A program made the translations under genes and the position numbers. Positions 7,121 through 16,160 of a stretch of DNA of 64,000 bases are shown here, piece by piece; within the stretch, counting starts at the first letter, position 1; every line of letters starts with the position of its first letter. The DNA comes from DASXYG01 sp036502625 (GTDB lineage: Bacteria > Actinomycetota > Actinomycetes > Streptosporangiales > Streptosporangiaceae): assembly GCA_036502625.1 (NCBI GenBank), contig DASXYG010000055.1:161078-225077 (forward strand). Reading direction: 5' to 3'. A model generated the notes under the pieces. It was given only the letters and a program-made list of their open reading frames with translations, was not told the DNA's origin and did not search any database.

Positions 7121-9313
7121 ATGGCTGGCGGAGAGGAAGACGCGAGCGCGGACCGGCCCGAACGCCCGTCCGCCGCGCGCGAGATCCACAATGCGACGAT
7201 TCGCGGACCTGTCATCCAGGCAGGCGATATACGCGGAGGTGTGCATTTCCATCCACAACGGGAAGATCGTCCGCAACCGCGCGAACTCCCGCCCGCGCCG
7301 GCTCATTTCACCAATCGCACCGACGAGCTGACCCTGCTCGACCAGTTAGCCGAGGAGACGGCGATCGACAGAACCCCGCTGGTCACGGTGGTCGGCGGCG
7401 CCGGCGGTGTCGGCAAGACCGCGCTTCTCGTGCACTGGCTGCACCGCAATCACGACAGCTTTCCCGACGCGCAGTTCTATGTCGATCTCCATGGATTCGC
7501 ATCCGCCGAACCCATGCCGCCGGGCGAGGCGCTCGGCAGGTTTCTGCGCTCGCTCGGCGTCGGGCCCGATCGGATGCCGCCCACCCTCGACGAACGCTCG
7601 TCGCTTTTCCGGTCGCTCACGGCCGGGCGCCGCATTTCCATCCTGGCGGACAATGCCGCTTCCGCCGGACAGGTCCGCGCGCTGCTCCCCGGGCACGGCC
7701 GCAGCCTGGTGGCGGTGACGAGCCGCCGCGCCATCCGCGGGCTCACCCACGAGGGCGCGCGGTTCATCGACCTCGGCCCGTTGAGCGCGCGCGGCGCCAC
7801 CGAGCTCCTTGGCAAGGCGCTCGGCGACGAACACGCCGTCGCCGGCTCGGACTCCGCGCGAACGGTCGCCGACCTCTGCGGACGGCTGCCGATCGCGATC
7901 TGGGCCACGGCCGCACGGCTGGCCCGGCGTCGCTACTGGGACCTGGAGCGCGTCGTACGGGAGCTGGCGGACGAGCGCCGCCGCATCGCGGAGCTGAGCA
8001 CCGATGACGAGGTCACCGTACGGGCGGTCTTCGACCTCTCCTATACCGCCCTGGACGCCGAGTCGGCGGCGCTGTACCGCGTACTCGGCCACTTCCCTGG
8101 CCCGGACTTCACCGTGCCGGTCGCCGCCGCGATGCTCGGCGCCGACGACAGCAGATGCGAACGGATCATCGAGGACCTGGAGGACGTGAGCCTGGTCGAG
8201 GAGGTCGCCGACGGCCGGTTCCGGCTGCACGACCTCATACGCCTCCACGCGGCCGAGAAGTCCGACCGGATCGACACCGAACCGGAGCGGACCCGGGCGC
8301 TCGCCCGTGCCGTCTCCTGGTACCTCGCGAACACCGCGGCCGCGGACCTCGCCGTCCTGCCCGGACGCTGGCGTATCGGCCCCGCGTACGCGGCCGTGCC
8401 CCGCGACCCGCCCCGGTTCCCGTCTTCGCGTGCGGCGCTGGACTGGCTGGAGGCGGAGCTGCCCAACCTGATGGCGCTGCTGCGCGCCGCGCACGGCGCC
8501 GGCCTCAACGCCGAGGTGTGGCAGTTGTGCGAGACACTGTGGGGCCTGTTCCTGCTGCGCAAGCACTATCCGGAGTGGATCGCCAGCCACGAGATCGGGA
8601 TCGCCGCCGCGCGCGCATGCGACGATCCGGTCGCGGCGGCCAGGATGCTGTTGCAGCTCGGTCGCGCCCGGCTCGATCTCCGTGAGCTCGGCGAGGCTGA
8701 GCGCGCTTTCACGGAGTCACGCGACCTCGCGCGTGCGGCCGAGCACCAGATCAGCGAGGCGACCGCCGATCAGGAGATCGGGCTCGTCCACATCGCCCGC
8801 GGTGAACCGGCCGAGGCCGTCCCGTACTTCATCGCATCGCGCCGCCTCCACGCCGAGCTCGGTGAGAGCCGGGGCGTCGCGCTGCTCACCCGGCGGATCG
8901 GCCAGGCGTACCGGGAGAGCGGCCGGTACGCCGAGGCCGTCGACCATCTGGAGGCCGCAATCGACCAGTTCACCGAGCTGGGCGACCGGTTCAACACCAG
9001 CCGGTCACTGACCGACCTCGCCGGGACGCACCTCCGAGCGGGCGCGCCCCGGCCGGCGCTCGCCGCGCTCGACCGGGCCCAGGAGATCGCACGCGACGAA
9101 GGGGCCGAGTTCGAGGAGGCGAGCATCAGCCTGCTGCGGGCCGACGCCCTCGAAATGCTCGGCGAGACGGCCGGTGTGCGGGCGCCACTCGAGCACGCGC
9201 TCACGATCCTGCGACGGCTGGACGCACCGCAGGCGGACACGGTACAGGCGCGCCTCGCCGGCCTCTCCACCCCAGGAGCCGAGGAGCCCGGACAGCAGCA
9301 GGTGGACGATTGA
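7121..9313 (+). CDS. NB-ARC/TPR STAND protein with RHIM-like N-terminal motif
   Basis: A 730-residue NLR-like signalling ATPase. Residues about 24-42 carry a glycine-spaced motif, ATIRGPVIQAGDIRGGVHF, like the amyloid-signalling motifs placed in front of actinobacterial NB-ARC domains; its IQAG core resembles a RHIM. Then comes an NB-ARC domain with Walker A 'VVGGAGGVGKTALL', sensor 'VTSRR' and 'GRLPIAIWATAARL', a winged-helix region, and C-terminal TPR repeats (about residues 470-720). It probably oligomerises on a trigger and recruits a partner through the N-terminal motif. Leu76 is a TTA codon (7346-7348). The ATG is preceded by GGAATCAGG. Its 3' end overlaps the convergent gene. Confidence 0.85.
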   Translation: MAGGEEDASADRPERPSAAREIHNATIRGPVIQAGDIRGGVHFHPQREDRPQPRELPPAPAHFTNRTDELTLLDQLAEETAIDRTPLVTVVGGAGGVGKTALLVHWLHRNHDSFPDAQFYVDLHGFASAEPMPPGEALGRFLRSLGVGPDRMPPTLDERSSLFRSLTAGRRISILADNAASAGQVRALLPGHGRSLVAVTSRRAIRGLTHEGARFIDLGPLSARGATELLGKALGDEHAVAGSDSARTVADLCGRLPIAIWATAARLARRRYWDLERVVRELADERRRIAELSTDDEVTVRAVFDLSYTALDAESAALYRVLGHFPGPDFTVPVAAAMLGADDSRCERIIEDLEDVSLVEEVADGRFRLHDLIRLHAAEKSDRIDTEPERTRALARAVSWYLANTAAADLAVLPGRWRIGPAYAAVPRDPPRFPSSRAALDWLEAELPNLMALLRAAHGAGLNAEVWQLCETLWGLFLLRKHYPEWIASHEIGIAAARACDDPVAAARMLLQLGRARLDLRELGEAERAFTESRDLARAAEHQISEATADQEIGLVHIARGEPAEAVPYFIASRRLHAELGESRGVALLTRRIGQAYRESGRYAEAVDHLEAAIDQFTELGDRFNTSRSLTDLAGTHLRAGAPRPALAALDRAQEIARDEGAEFEEASISLLRADALEMLGETAGVRAPLEHALTILRRLDAPQADTVQARLAGLSTPGAEEPGQQQVDD

Positions 9314-9586
9314 CGCGCACAGCCCGAGGGGAAACGCACCGGTCACCCGGAATCTGCGCAGCGGATCTCCCCGGGCCGCGATGATCCGGCCGCCGGGGCC
9401 GGCGGCGCTGGCCGCGACGAGGCATCCGGGCCAGTCGCGGAGCAGATCCACGGGTTCCGCCCGCCCGCGGTGGTCGACCAGGACGTCCGCCGATTCCCGG
9501 CACCACGGCGCGGACCCGTGCACGTCCGCCACCAGGTGTTCGTCCGTCCCCCTCGGCAGCTCCCACCGCATCCACACCCCGGCCAT
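9005..9586 (-). CDS. Hypothetical protein, second gene of operon, antisense overlap
   Basis: Starts at ATG 9584-9586 inside a TGATG overlap with the upstream glycerophosphotransferase-like gene, which argues for real, coupled translation. The first 90 residues (9314-9586) are unique, MAGVWMRWELPRGTDEH onward, and include a short hydrophobic stretch, LGLCASIVHLLLSGLLG. After that the frame stays open for another 300 bases antisense to the TPR end of the convergent NB-ARC gene, where it may be only a passenger of that gene's base composition. No family recognised. Confidence 0.5.
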   Translation of the reverse strand: MAGVWMRWELPRGTDEHLVADVHGSAPWCRESADVLVDHRGRAEPVDLLRDWPGCLVAASAAGPGGRIIAARGDPLRRFRVTGAFPLGLCASIVHLLLSGLLGSWGGEAGEARLYRVRLRCVQPSQDRERVLEWRPHTGRLAEHFEGVGPQQADARLLELGPFVACDLLGPVERGERRPGRARSEVRPGEVGQ

Positions 9587-10824
9587 CACGCCGCCTCGGG
9601 GAACGGCACGATCGGTACGGGCGCGGGCGCCGGCTCGGTGTGCGCGGGACGTGCCGGTTCGGGCAGATCCATCAGCTCGTACATCACCGACCTGATCAGC
9701 TCCGCGCTGCGGCCGGGCACCGAGCTGGCGCGTGCCCGGATCTCGGCGTAGCGGAGCGGAGCGTAGTCCGCCATGACCGCATCGATCTGCGGACGCAGCG
9801 GCAATCCGGAGTCGAGCCGGGGCGCGATCCGCGCGAGCAGCGCCATCTGGGACGACGGATCGATGCCGGACTCGTCCGGGAACGCGGCCAGCGCGACCGG
9901 GCGGCCGGCGGCCGCCGCGTAGTACGTGACCGAGCCGCAGTCGCCGAGTACGACATCCGCGGCTACCAGTGCGCCGTGCCATCCGTGCTCCGGCGGCAGC
10001 AGCCGCATCCCGGCCCGGATACAGTCGGCGTACCAGGCGGTAACTTGCCGCCGTCCATGCCACGCCCACACGTTCGGGTGCACCGCGGCGGCCACCTGGT
10101 AGCGGTCGGCAGGCAGCGCCGCCATCAGCCGCGGCAGCAGGTCCGGGTGGCGCCCGAGCAGCGAGCTCGTCTGGTGCGAGCTCGACACGACGACGAGCCG
10201 CCGCCCCTGCCGTACGCCGAGTGCTGCTCGGTACTCCGCGCGGTGTGCGGCGCTCGCCAGCAGGCGGTCGTACGCCGGGTCGCCGGCCACCCGCGCGACC
10301 GGCACGGCCTCCGGGCACCCCTGGGCGAGCTGCTCGAGCTGCGCCTCGTGGGCGACGACGATCGCCGACGGCACGATGCGCCCGTACTTGACGATCGCGG
10401 CGGGCGACGCGTCACCGGAGTACCGGCGCCCCGCGGGCCCCTCGCCGGACCGCAGCGCCGCCTGGTATCGCGCGAATCCCACGCCGTGCGGCAGATAGAG
10501 AACCGGCGCGTGCAGCGATTCCAGCGAGCCGTGCGTGGCCGCGACAGCGAGATCGAACCTGGACGCGATCGCCAGCCGCCACGGGATGACCACGGCTCCC
10601 AGGCCGCGCAGGTACTCGGCGGTTCCCGCGCCGAACCGCTGCGTCGGCGCCTGCGTGTACACCACCTGGATCCGGCGGTCGGCCTCCAACATCGGCACGA
10701 CCTCGGCAAGCCGAGTGCCCGCCGTCAGGTGGTGCACCGGCACCAGGACCGTACGGTCGACCGCGCGGGTCGCGCAGACCGACCGGTCGAGGCCGAACGG
10801 CCCCAATGGCGCTTCGCCCGTCAT
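9586..10824 (-). CDS. CDP-glycerol glycerophosphotransferase-like GT-B protein
   Basis: A 412-residue protein that looks like a GT-B fold. An N-terminal Rossmann half includes VLYLPHGVGFARYQAAL. The C-terminal half has a nucleotide-binding pattern 'ADVVLGDCGSVTYYAAAAGRPV', close to the 'ADVLITDYSS' region of CDP-glycerol glycerophosphotransferases, and 'VHPNVW' in place of their 'HP' loop. It may transfer a polyol-phosphate or sugar to a surface polymer, but the similarity is weak. GAGGAGGAG precedes the ATG. It heads a two-gene operon between the two STAND regulators. Confidence 0.5.
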   Translation of the reverse strand: MTGEAPLGPFGLDRSVCATRAVDRTVLVPVHHLTAGTRLAEVVPMLEADRRIQVVYTQAPTQRFGAGTAEYLRGLGAVVIPWRLAIASRFDLAVAATHGSLESLHAPVLYLPHGVGFARYQAALRSGEGPAGRRYSGDASPAAIVKYGRIVPSAIVVAHEAQLEQLAQGCPEAVPVARVAGDPAYDRLLASAAHRAEYRAALGVRQGRRLVVVSSSHQTSSLLGRHPDLLPRLMAALPADRYQVAAAVHPNVWAWHGRRQVTAWYADCIRAGMRLLPPEHGWHGALVAADVVLGDCGSVTYYAAAAGRPVALAAFPDESGIDPSSQMALLARIAPRLDSGLPLRPQIDAVMADYAPLRYAEIRARASSVPGRSAELIRSVMYELMDLPEPARPAHTEPAPAPVPIVPFPEAA

Positions 10825-11050
10825 GACTCCTCCTCGTGGGTCGTCTCCATGACCGCCACGATGGGCCGCGCGCCTGGACGGCACGGCGGACGGGAAGCTG
10901 GATCACCTTGACGAAAGGCTTGGAAGAAATCTGACGGTCCGCCGGACGAACGGATTGTCCATCGTCAACATGTGGCCACGCCGATGCTGATTGGGCGGTT
11001 GCCGTACGTGGAAAACCAACGACTGATGGGGCACGTCTAGGGAGTTGCCA

Positions 11051-14000
11051 GTGGAACTCCACATTCTCGGCCCGGTAGAGCTCTGGGCCGACGGACGCCG
11101 CCACGCGGTCGGCTCACCCCGGCAGCGCGGCATCCTCGCCCTTCTCGCGATGAACGTCCGCCGCCCGGTGCCGATCGACGCCCTCATCGACCGGCTCTGG
11201 CCGGAGAACCGGCCCACGCGGTCCACGATCCACAGCTACGTCGCCCGATTAAGGACGGCACTGCAAAACGCCACCGACGCGGCCAGAATCGACCTGCGCG
11301 ACCACGGCTACGTCCTGGAGACGGACCCCGACCTGATCGACATCTACCGCTTCAGGAGGCTCCACGAGCAGGCGGACAGCCTTGCCGAGAGCGGGCAGGA
11401 CGCCGAAGCCGCCGCGCTGATGCGGGAGGCCGCCGCGCTGCGGACCGGAAGCCCCCTCGCCGACCTGCGCGGCGCGTGGGCGGAGCAGAACCGGCTGGCA
11501 CTCGACGAGGAACTGCTCGCCGCCTCGGTCAGCCGGATCCGTGTCGAGCTCCGGCTCGGCCGGCACGCCGCACTCGTCGGCGAGCTCACGCACCTCGTCG
11601 CCGAGTACCCCTTCCATCAGGAGCTGCTCGCGCTGCTGATGCAGGCCCTGGACGGATGCGGCCAGACCGCCCGTGCGCTCGAGGTCTACCAGCGCCAGCG
11701 GCGCCGCTTCGTGGACGAGCTCGGCACCGAGCCTGGACGCAGGGTCCGCGAGCTGCAGCAGCGCCTGATCGCCGGCGATCAGGGCACCGACGAGGAAACC
11801 GCGCGCCCCCGGATCCGCCGCCCGAACACCATCCCCCGCGCACTGGCGGACTTCATCGGCCGCGAGTCCGAGATCGAGCGCCTCCTGGCGGCGTGCCCCA
11901 CGCCCGGGCCGAACTCGCGGGGCGGCGTGATCGCCATCGACGGAATGCCGGGGGTCGGCAAGTCCACGCTCGCCCTACAGCTCGCGCACCGGCTCGCCGA
12001 TTCGTACCCGGACGCCCGCATCCATCTCGATCTCGGTGCGCACAGTGCGCGCGAACCCCTCGACCCGCCGGACGCGCTGGCGCGGCTGCTGCCGATGGTC
12101 GACGTTCCCGAGGCCGGAATTCCGCCGAGCCTGGACGAGCGCGCCGACCTCTGGCGGACCCGCCTGGCCGAACGGCGCGCCATCATCGTGCTGGACGACA
12201 CGGCCGACGACGACCAGGTCAGGTACCTGCTCCCCGGGTCGTCGCCCAGCCTGGTGATCATCACGAGCCGCCGCCGACTCAGTGCGCTCGACGGCGTACG
12301 CCCGTTCACCCTCGACGTCATGTCCCCCGACGACGCGGCGCGGATGCTGCACGCCATCATCACGCCCGCCCAAGCCGATGACGACGAAGCGACGGCTACG
12401 GTCATCCGCCAGTGCGGGGCGCTCCCGCTGGCGATCCGGCTGGCGGCCACCCGGCTGCGCGACCGGCCCGCCCGCACGATGCGGGACCTCGCCGGCCAGC
12501 TCCACAGCATGGGCAGCGTCCTGGGCGTGCGGATGGGCGACCGCAGCGTACGGGTCACCTTCGAGCTGTCGTACCGGGACCTTTCGGCCGGGCAGCGGCG
12601 CGCCTTCCGCCTGCTGAGCCTGCACACCGGCACCGAGTTCACCCTGGAGTCCGCCGCCGCCCTGCTCGGCCTGGAACACGACGCGGCCGTCCATGCGATC
12701 GACGGGCTGCTCGACGACAACCTGCTGGAAGAGCGGTCACGCGGCGGCTACCGGTTCCACGACCTGCTGCGCGAGTACGCGCGCGAGCGCACCGAGGCCG
12801 AGGACGACGAGACCGTACGCGCCGGCTGCGTCCAGCGGCTGTGCACGTACTTCCTCGCCATCGCCGAGCACGGCGACCAGCGGCGGCTTGAGCGGGAGAG
12901 CTCCGGCATCCTCGGTTACGCGCAGGGTCCGCACGACCGGCAGCCGGAGCTCGCGCACGCCATCGCGTCGTTCGTGGAGACCACGGCACGGTGGAACGAG
13001 GGCGTCGAGATCCACCGGAAGGCCATGCTGACCTTGCGGTCCGCCGGTGAGCCCATCCGCGAGGCGGCGGCCATGGTGGACCTCGCGCTCGTGGACCTGC
13101 GCTGCGGCCGCTATGAGGAGGCCGAGGACCTCGCGCGGGACGCGGCGGACGTCTGCCGTGCGGCCGGCGACCCGCGCGGCGAGGCGGCGGCCCTGGACCG
13201 GCTCGGCCTGGCGCGGTGGCATCTCGCCGCGTACGACCAGGCACTGGAGAACCTCGACGCGTCCGCCACGATCTGCCGGAGGCTCGGCGACCGTAAAGGC
13301 GAGGCCACCGCACTGGCACACAGCGCGATGGTACTTTTTCATATGGGTCGCTACGACACGGCAACTCTCATTACCGAGCGCGCACTGAGCGCATATCGCG
13401 CCGTCGGGCACCTGCGCGGAGAAATCGAGTCACTCAGCAATCTTGGAGATATCCAAATGCGTCTCGGACGCCCCGAGGACGCACTAGATAATTACCTATT
13501 GTCATCACGCCTCAATGAGGACGCGATCCATCCGCAGGACACCGCGATCGACCTCGCCAACATCGGGACCTGCCGCCTCGCGATGGGCGAGACCGACGAG
13601 GCGTTCGCCTCCTTCCGCCGGGCCCTCGGCATATACCGGGAAATCGGCGACCGGACCGGCGTCGCGGAAGTGCTGGACAATATCGGCGCGACGTATCAGG
13701 CGATCGGCCGGAACGACGCCGCGTTGAGCCACCACCAGAACGCGCTTCGGATCGCACGGGACGTTTCGGAACCCATGGAAGAATGCCGAGCCATGCGGCA
13801 TATCGGCGCTATTTATACGAACACCGGCAAATACCGCCTGGCGATCGAACACCTCGACGGCGCGCTCGAGATCGCCCGCCGCATCCGCGAGCCGTACGAG
13901 ACCGGGCTCATCCTCGCCGCTCAAGGCGACGTGCTCCACCGCACTCACCGCCAGGCCGAGGCCCGCGACCGATGGACGGAAGCCGCGGACGCCCTCCGAA

Positions 14001-14068
14001 GCCTCGGCCTACGCGAGGCCGAGGACATCGAGAGCCGGATCAACGGGCTGGCGGTGACGAGTCTCTAG
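11051..14068 (+). CDS. AfsR-like SARP regulator (BTAD, NB-ARC, TPR)
   Basis: A 1005-residue activator of the AfsR group. An OmpR-like winged helix fills residues 1-90 (LGPVELWADGRRHAV ... IHSYVARLR), a bacterial transcriptional-activation domain about 95-245, an NB-ARC ATPase from about 265 with Walker A 'IDGMPGVGKSTLAL', then TPR repeats to the C-terminus. Such proteins switch on secondary-metabolite or developmental promoters. I chose the GTG at 11051 because GGGAG lies 6 bases upstream. Leu67 is a TTA codon (11249-11251), which in streptomycetes makes translation depend on bldA tRNA. Codons around 13,320-13,520 are unusually AT-rich for this gene. Confidence 0.9.
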   Translation: MELHILGPVELWADGRRHAVGSPRQRGILALLAMNVRRPVPIDALIDRLWPENRPTRSTIHSYVARLRTALQNATDAARIDLRDHGYVLETDPDLIDIYRFRRLHEQADSLAESGQDAEAAALMREAAALRTGSPLADLRGAWAEQNRLALDEELLAASVSRIRVELRLGRHAALVGELTHLVAEYPFHQELLALLMQALDGCGQTARALEVYQRQRRRFVDELGTEPGRRVRELQQRLIAGDQGTDEETARPRIRRPNTIPRALADFIGRESEIERLLAACPTPGPNSRGGVIAIDGMPGVGKSTLALQLAHRLADSYPDARIHLDLGAHSAREPLDPPDALARLLPMVDVPEAGIPPSLDERADLWRTRLAERRAIIVLDDTADDDQVRYLLPGSSPSLVIITSRRRLSALDGVRPFTLDVMSPDDAARMLHAIITPAQADDDEATATVIRQCGALPLAIRLAATRLRDRPARTMRDLAGQLHSMGSVLGVRMGDRSVRVTFELSYRDLSAGQRRAFRLLSLHTGTEFTLESAAALLGLEHDAAVHAIDGLLDDNLLEERSRGGYRFHDLLREYARERTEAEDDETVRAGCVQRLCTYFLAIAEHGDQRRLERESSGILGYAQGPHDRQPELAHAIASFVETTARWNEGVEIHRKAMLTLRSAGEPIREAAAMVDLALVDLRCGRYEEAEDLARDAADVCRAAGDPRGEAAALDRLGLARWHLAAYDQALENLDASATICRRLGDRKGEATALAHSAMVLFHMGRYDTATLITERALSAYRAVGHLRGEIESLSNLGDIQMRLGRPEDALDNYLLSSRLNEDAIHPQDTAIDLANIGTCRLAMGETDEAFASFRRALGIYREIGDRTGVAEVLDNIGATYQAIGRNDAALSHHQNALRIARDVSEPMEECRAMRHIGAIYTNTGKYRLAIEHLDGALEIARRIREPYETGLILAAQGDVLHRTHRQAEARDRWTEAADALRSLGLREAEDIESRINGLAVTSL

Positions 14069-14204
14069 AGCACGCGCAGTCGACGGCGAGCGACTTCTCC
14101 GTCACCGATCCGTACTCAGTTGATCAGCCAATCGCATTCCGTTAGATTGAGGCGCCCTTCTGGCAATCCGCCGGAAATCACGCCCCATTAGGCAGGAACG
14201 CGCA

Positions 14205-14447
14205 TTGCGCACCACGCACATTTCGGGAGCGGCTATCGCCGCAATGGCAATTTTCATCGCACCGTCGACGGCGGCGAGCACCGACGGTTCGCAGGATCGA
14301 CCAGACATCGAAAGGGTCGCTATCTCCCAGCTACAACATACCTGGCACACGGTGGCCACGTTTGCCCGCTTCAAGTACTCGGGTCTGATGATCCTCGACC
14401 AATTCACGTACTCAAATAGGAAGCCAATGAAGTACGTTCTCGTCTAG
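14205..14447 (+). CDS. Small probable secreted protein
   Basis: About 80 residues starting with an apparent TTG at 14205; AGGCAGGA lies 7 bases upstream. The N-terminus is a signal peptide by eye: MRTT, a hydrophobic core ISGAAIAAMAIFIAPSTAA, then a polar chain ending FKYSGLMILDQFTYSNRKPM. It is 136 bases downstream of the AfsR-like gene on the same strand and clearly lower in GC than its neighbours. No family recognised; the start codon and reality of the gene are moderately supported. Confidence 0.45.
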   Translation: MRTTHISGAAIAAMAIFIAPSTAASTDGSQDRPDIERVAISQLQHTWHTVATFARFKYSGLMILDQFTYSNRKPMKYVLV

Positions 14448-14579
14448 ATGAGATCTCATCGCCGTGGGCGTGTGGATGCGCGCCCACGGCGGACCCGCTC
14501 CCCCGCGGTGCGGGCGTGATCCCCCGGTCGCGGGAAGCCGGGGTGGGGCGCTGGGCACCAGGGCCGGGGGTCGCTGGCT

Positions 14580-14970
14580 TGGGTTGTTTGTGGGGGGCTG
14601 GTTCTGCTGGCGTTGCCGGCGCATCTGGTGGTGCAGGTCGTGGGGGCTGCGTTCGGGATGGGGTCGGATCCGCGGGATCTGGTCAATCGGGGCGTGCTGT
14701 TGGCCGGTGGGGTCGCGTACGGGAAGACCGCGGCGGCCGAGCGGGCGTACTCCTCCATGCCGGTGCTGATGACTGTGGGCGGGCTGGCGCCGGTGCTGGG
14801 CGGGCTGGCCACGCTGGGGCTCATCAGGCCGTGGGGGCAGGTGGTGCCGTGGCTCGGCGGGAGGCGGGTGCCGCGGGGGGACGCCGGGCCGCCGGCGGCG
14901 ATCGGGCTGACGATGGCCGCGCGGCGTACGGCTACGTCCGGATCAGCGGGGCGGACGCGGATCGGGTTTG
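14580..14970 (+). pseudogene. Decayed membrane-protein remnant
   Basis: The plus strand reads a coherent hydrophobic stretch, LVLLALPAHLVVQVVGAAFG, then SDPRDLVNRGVLLAGGVAYGK and PVLMTVGGLAPVLGGLATLGL, with no start codon in a sensible place. Towards 14,900 the likely continuation (AYGYVRIS) moves to another frame. It looks like a multi-helix membrane protein that has lost its start and suffered an indel. Poorly supported beyond that. Confidence 0.35.
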
Positions 14971-15003
14971 ATTCTCGCGACGGATCCTGGCGCGGAGGTG
15001 GCG

Positions 15004-15825
15004 ATGGGCGGCACGTACGTGGTGACCGGGGGCGGGCGGGGCATCGGGCCGGCGATCGTGGAGCGGCTGCTCGACGACGCGGCCGGTGTCGTGGTGCTCG
15101 AACGGGACGAGGACGCGGTGAGCTGGGTGGCGGGGCATCCGGACGCGGCGCGCATCGGGGTGGTCGGCGGCGACGCGGGCGACCCGGCGGTGGCCGAGCG
15201 CGCGGTCGAGCGGGCGCGTGAGCTGGGCGGGTTCGCCGGGTGGGTGAACAACGCGGCGGTCTTCCCCGCCGCCTCGGTGGACGTGCCGGACGCCGGCGAC
15301 CTGCTCCGGCAGATCGCGGCCAACCTCGATCCGGTGGTCGTGGGGTGTATGGCCGCCGTGCGCGGGTTCCTCGCCGACGGTGGCGGCGGCGGTGGCGGCG
15401 GCGGTGGCGGCGGTGGCGGCGGTGGCGGCGGCGCGATCGTGAACGTGTCGTCGCACCAGGCGGTGCGTGCCGTGCGCGGGTCGCTGCCGTACGCCACGGC
15501 CAAGGCGGCCGTCGAGGGCCTGACCCGGGCGCTGGCCGTCGACTACGGGCCGCGCGGCATCCGGGTGAACGCGGTCGCGCTCGGATCCATCACCACCGCC
15601 CGCTACACCTCGATGCTCGCGGAGCGGGGTCCCGCGGCGGCCGGGCGGATCGAGGCGGAGATGCGACGGCTGCATCCGGTGGGCCGGGTGGGGCGTCCGG
15701 ACGAGGTGGCCGAGGCGGTGGCGTACCTGCTGTCCGACCGCGCGGGCTTCGTGAACGGGGTGACGCTCCCGGTGGACGGCGGGCGCGCCGCGCAGGGGCG
15801 TGACCCGGAGGAGGCCAAGGACTGA
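15004..15825 (+). CDS. SDR-family oxidoreductase with poly-glycine insertion
   Basis: A 273-residue classical short-chain dehydrogenase/reductase. It has the cofactor motif 'TGGGRGIG' (residues 8-15), 'NNAAVFP' after beta-4, a catalytic Ser in 'VNVSSHQ', and Y-x3-K in 'PYATAKAA'; the C-terminus 'GFVNGVTLPVDGG' is typical. It should oxidise an alcohol or reduce a carbonyl with NAD(P). Oddly, 18 consecutive glycines encoded by GGT/GGC repeats lie just before the beta-5 strand 'AIVNVSS', where relatives have two to four glycines. ATG 15004 is preceded by GGAGGTGGCG. Confidence 0.88.
   Translation: MGGTYVVTGGGRGIGPAIVERLLDDAAGVVVLERDEDAVSWVAGHPDAARIGVVGGDAGDPAVAERAVERARELGGFAGWVNNAAVFPAASVDVPDAGDLLRQIAANLDPVVVGCMAAVRGFLADGGGGGGGGGGGGGGGGGGAIVNVSSHQAVRAVRGSLPYATAKAAVEGLTRALAVDYGPRGIRVNAVALGSITTARYTSMLAERGPAAAGRIEAEMRRLHPVGRVGRPDEVAEAVAYLLSDRAGFVNGVTLPVDGGRAAQGRDPEEAKD
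15379..15432 (+). repeat. GGT/GGC triplet tract encoding 18 glycines
   Basis: Eighteen consecutive Gly codons (GGT GGC GGC with variants) inside the SDR gene. Triplet tracts like this can change length by slippage without breaking the frame. Confidence 0.9.
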
Positions 15826-16160
15826 GCCGTAGGTATGCCGATCCGTACGGCCGCGACCGCCGGTTAGGTGCGGCGGATAGGTCATCGTACGGATTCGCGC
15901 ACATCGCCCGATCCCGGATAGTCGGGGCATGTCGGCGCATGCGCGGAGGCCGTTGACGCACGGGGACGACCCGGTGTCCGCGCATCGCCGGCGGCCTGAT
16001 CGGGCGGGCCGGCGACGTACGCCGTGGGCCGGGGCCTGAGGGGGGCCCGGCTCGCGGCCGTGGCCGGCCCGCCGTGGGTGGGGAGGCGGCGGTGGCCCCA
16101 GCCGTGCCGCTTCGGTGGCCACCGCCGTCGGGGTCACCCCGCCCGACGGCGCGGCCGGCC
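15826..16160. other. Intergenic stretch without a recognised gene
   Basis: A 335-base GC-rich gap between the SDR stop and the 3' end of the LAL regulator. Short reading frames exist but have no ribosome-binding site or sensible protein. I see no RNA gene here. Confidence 0.5.

Noticed and set aside
15379..15432. Tandem repeats as a CRISPR-like array
   Set aside because: The repeat is a glycine triplet tract inside a gene; no spacer-repeat pattern exists anywhere in the window.
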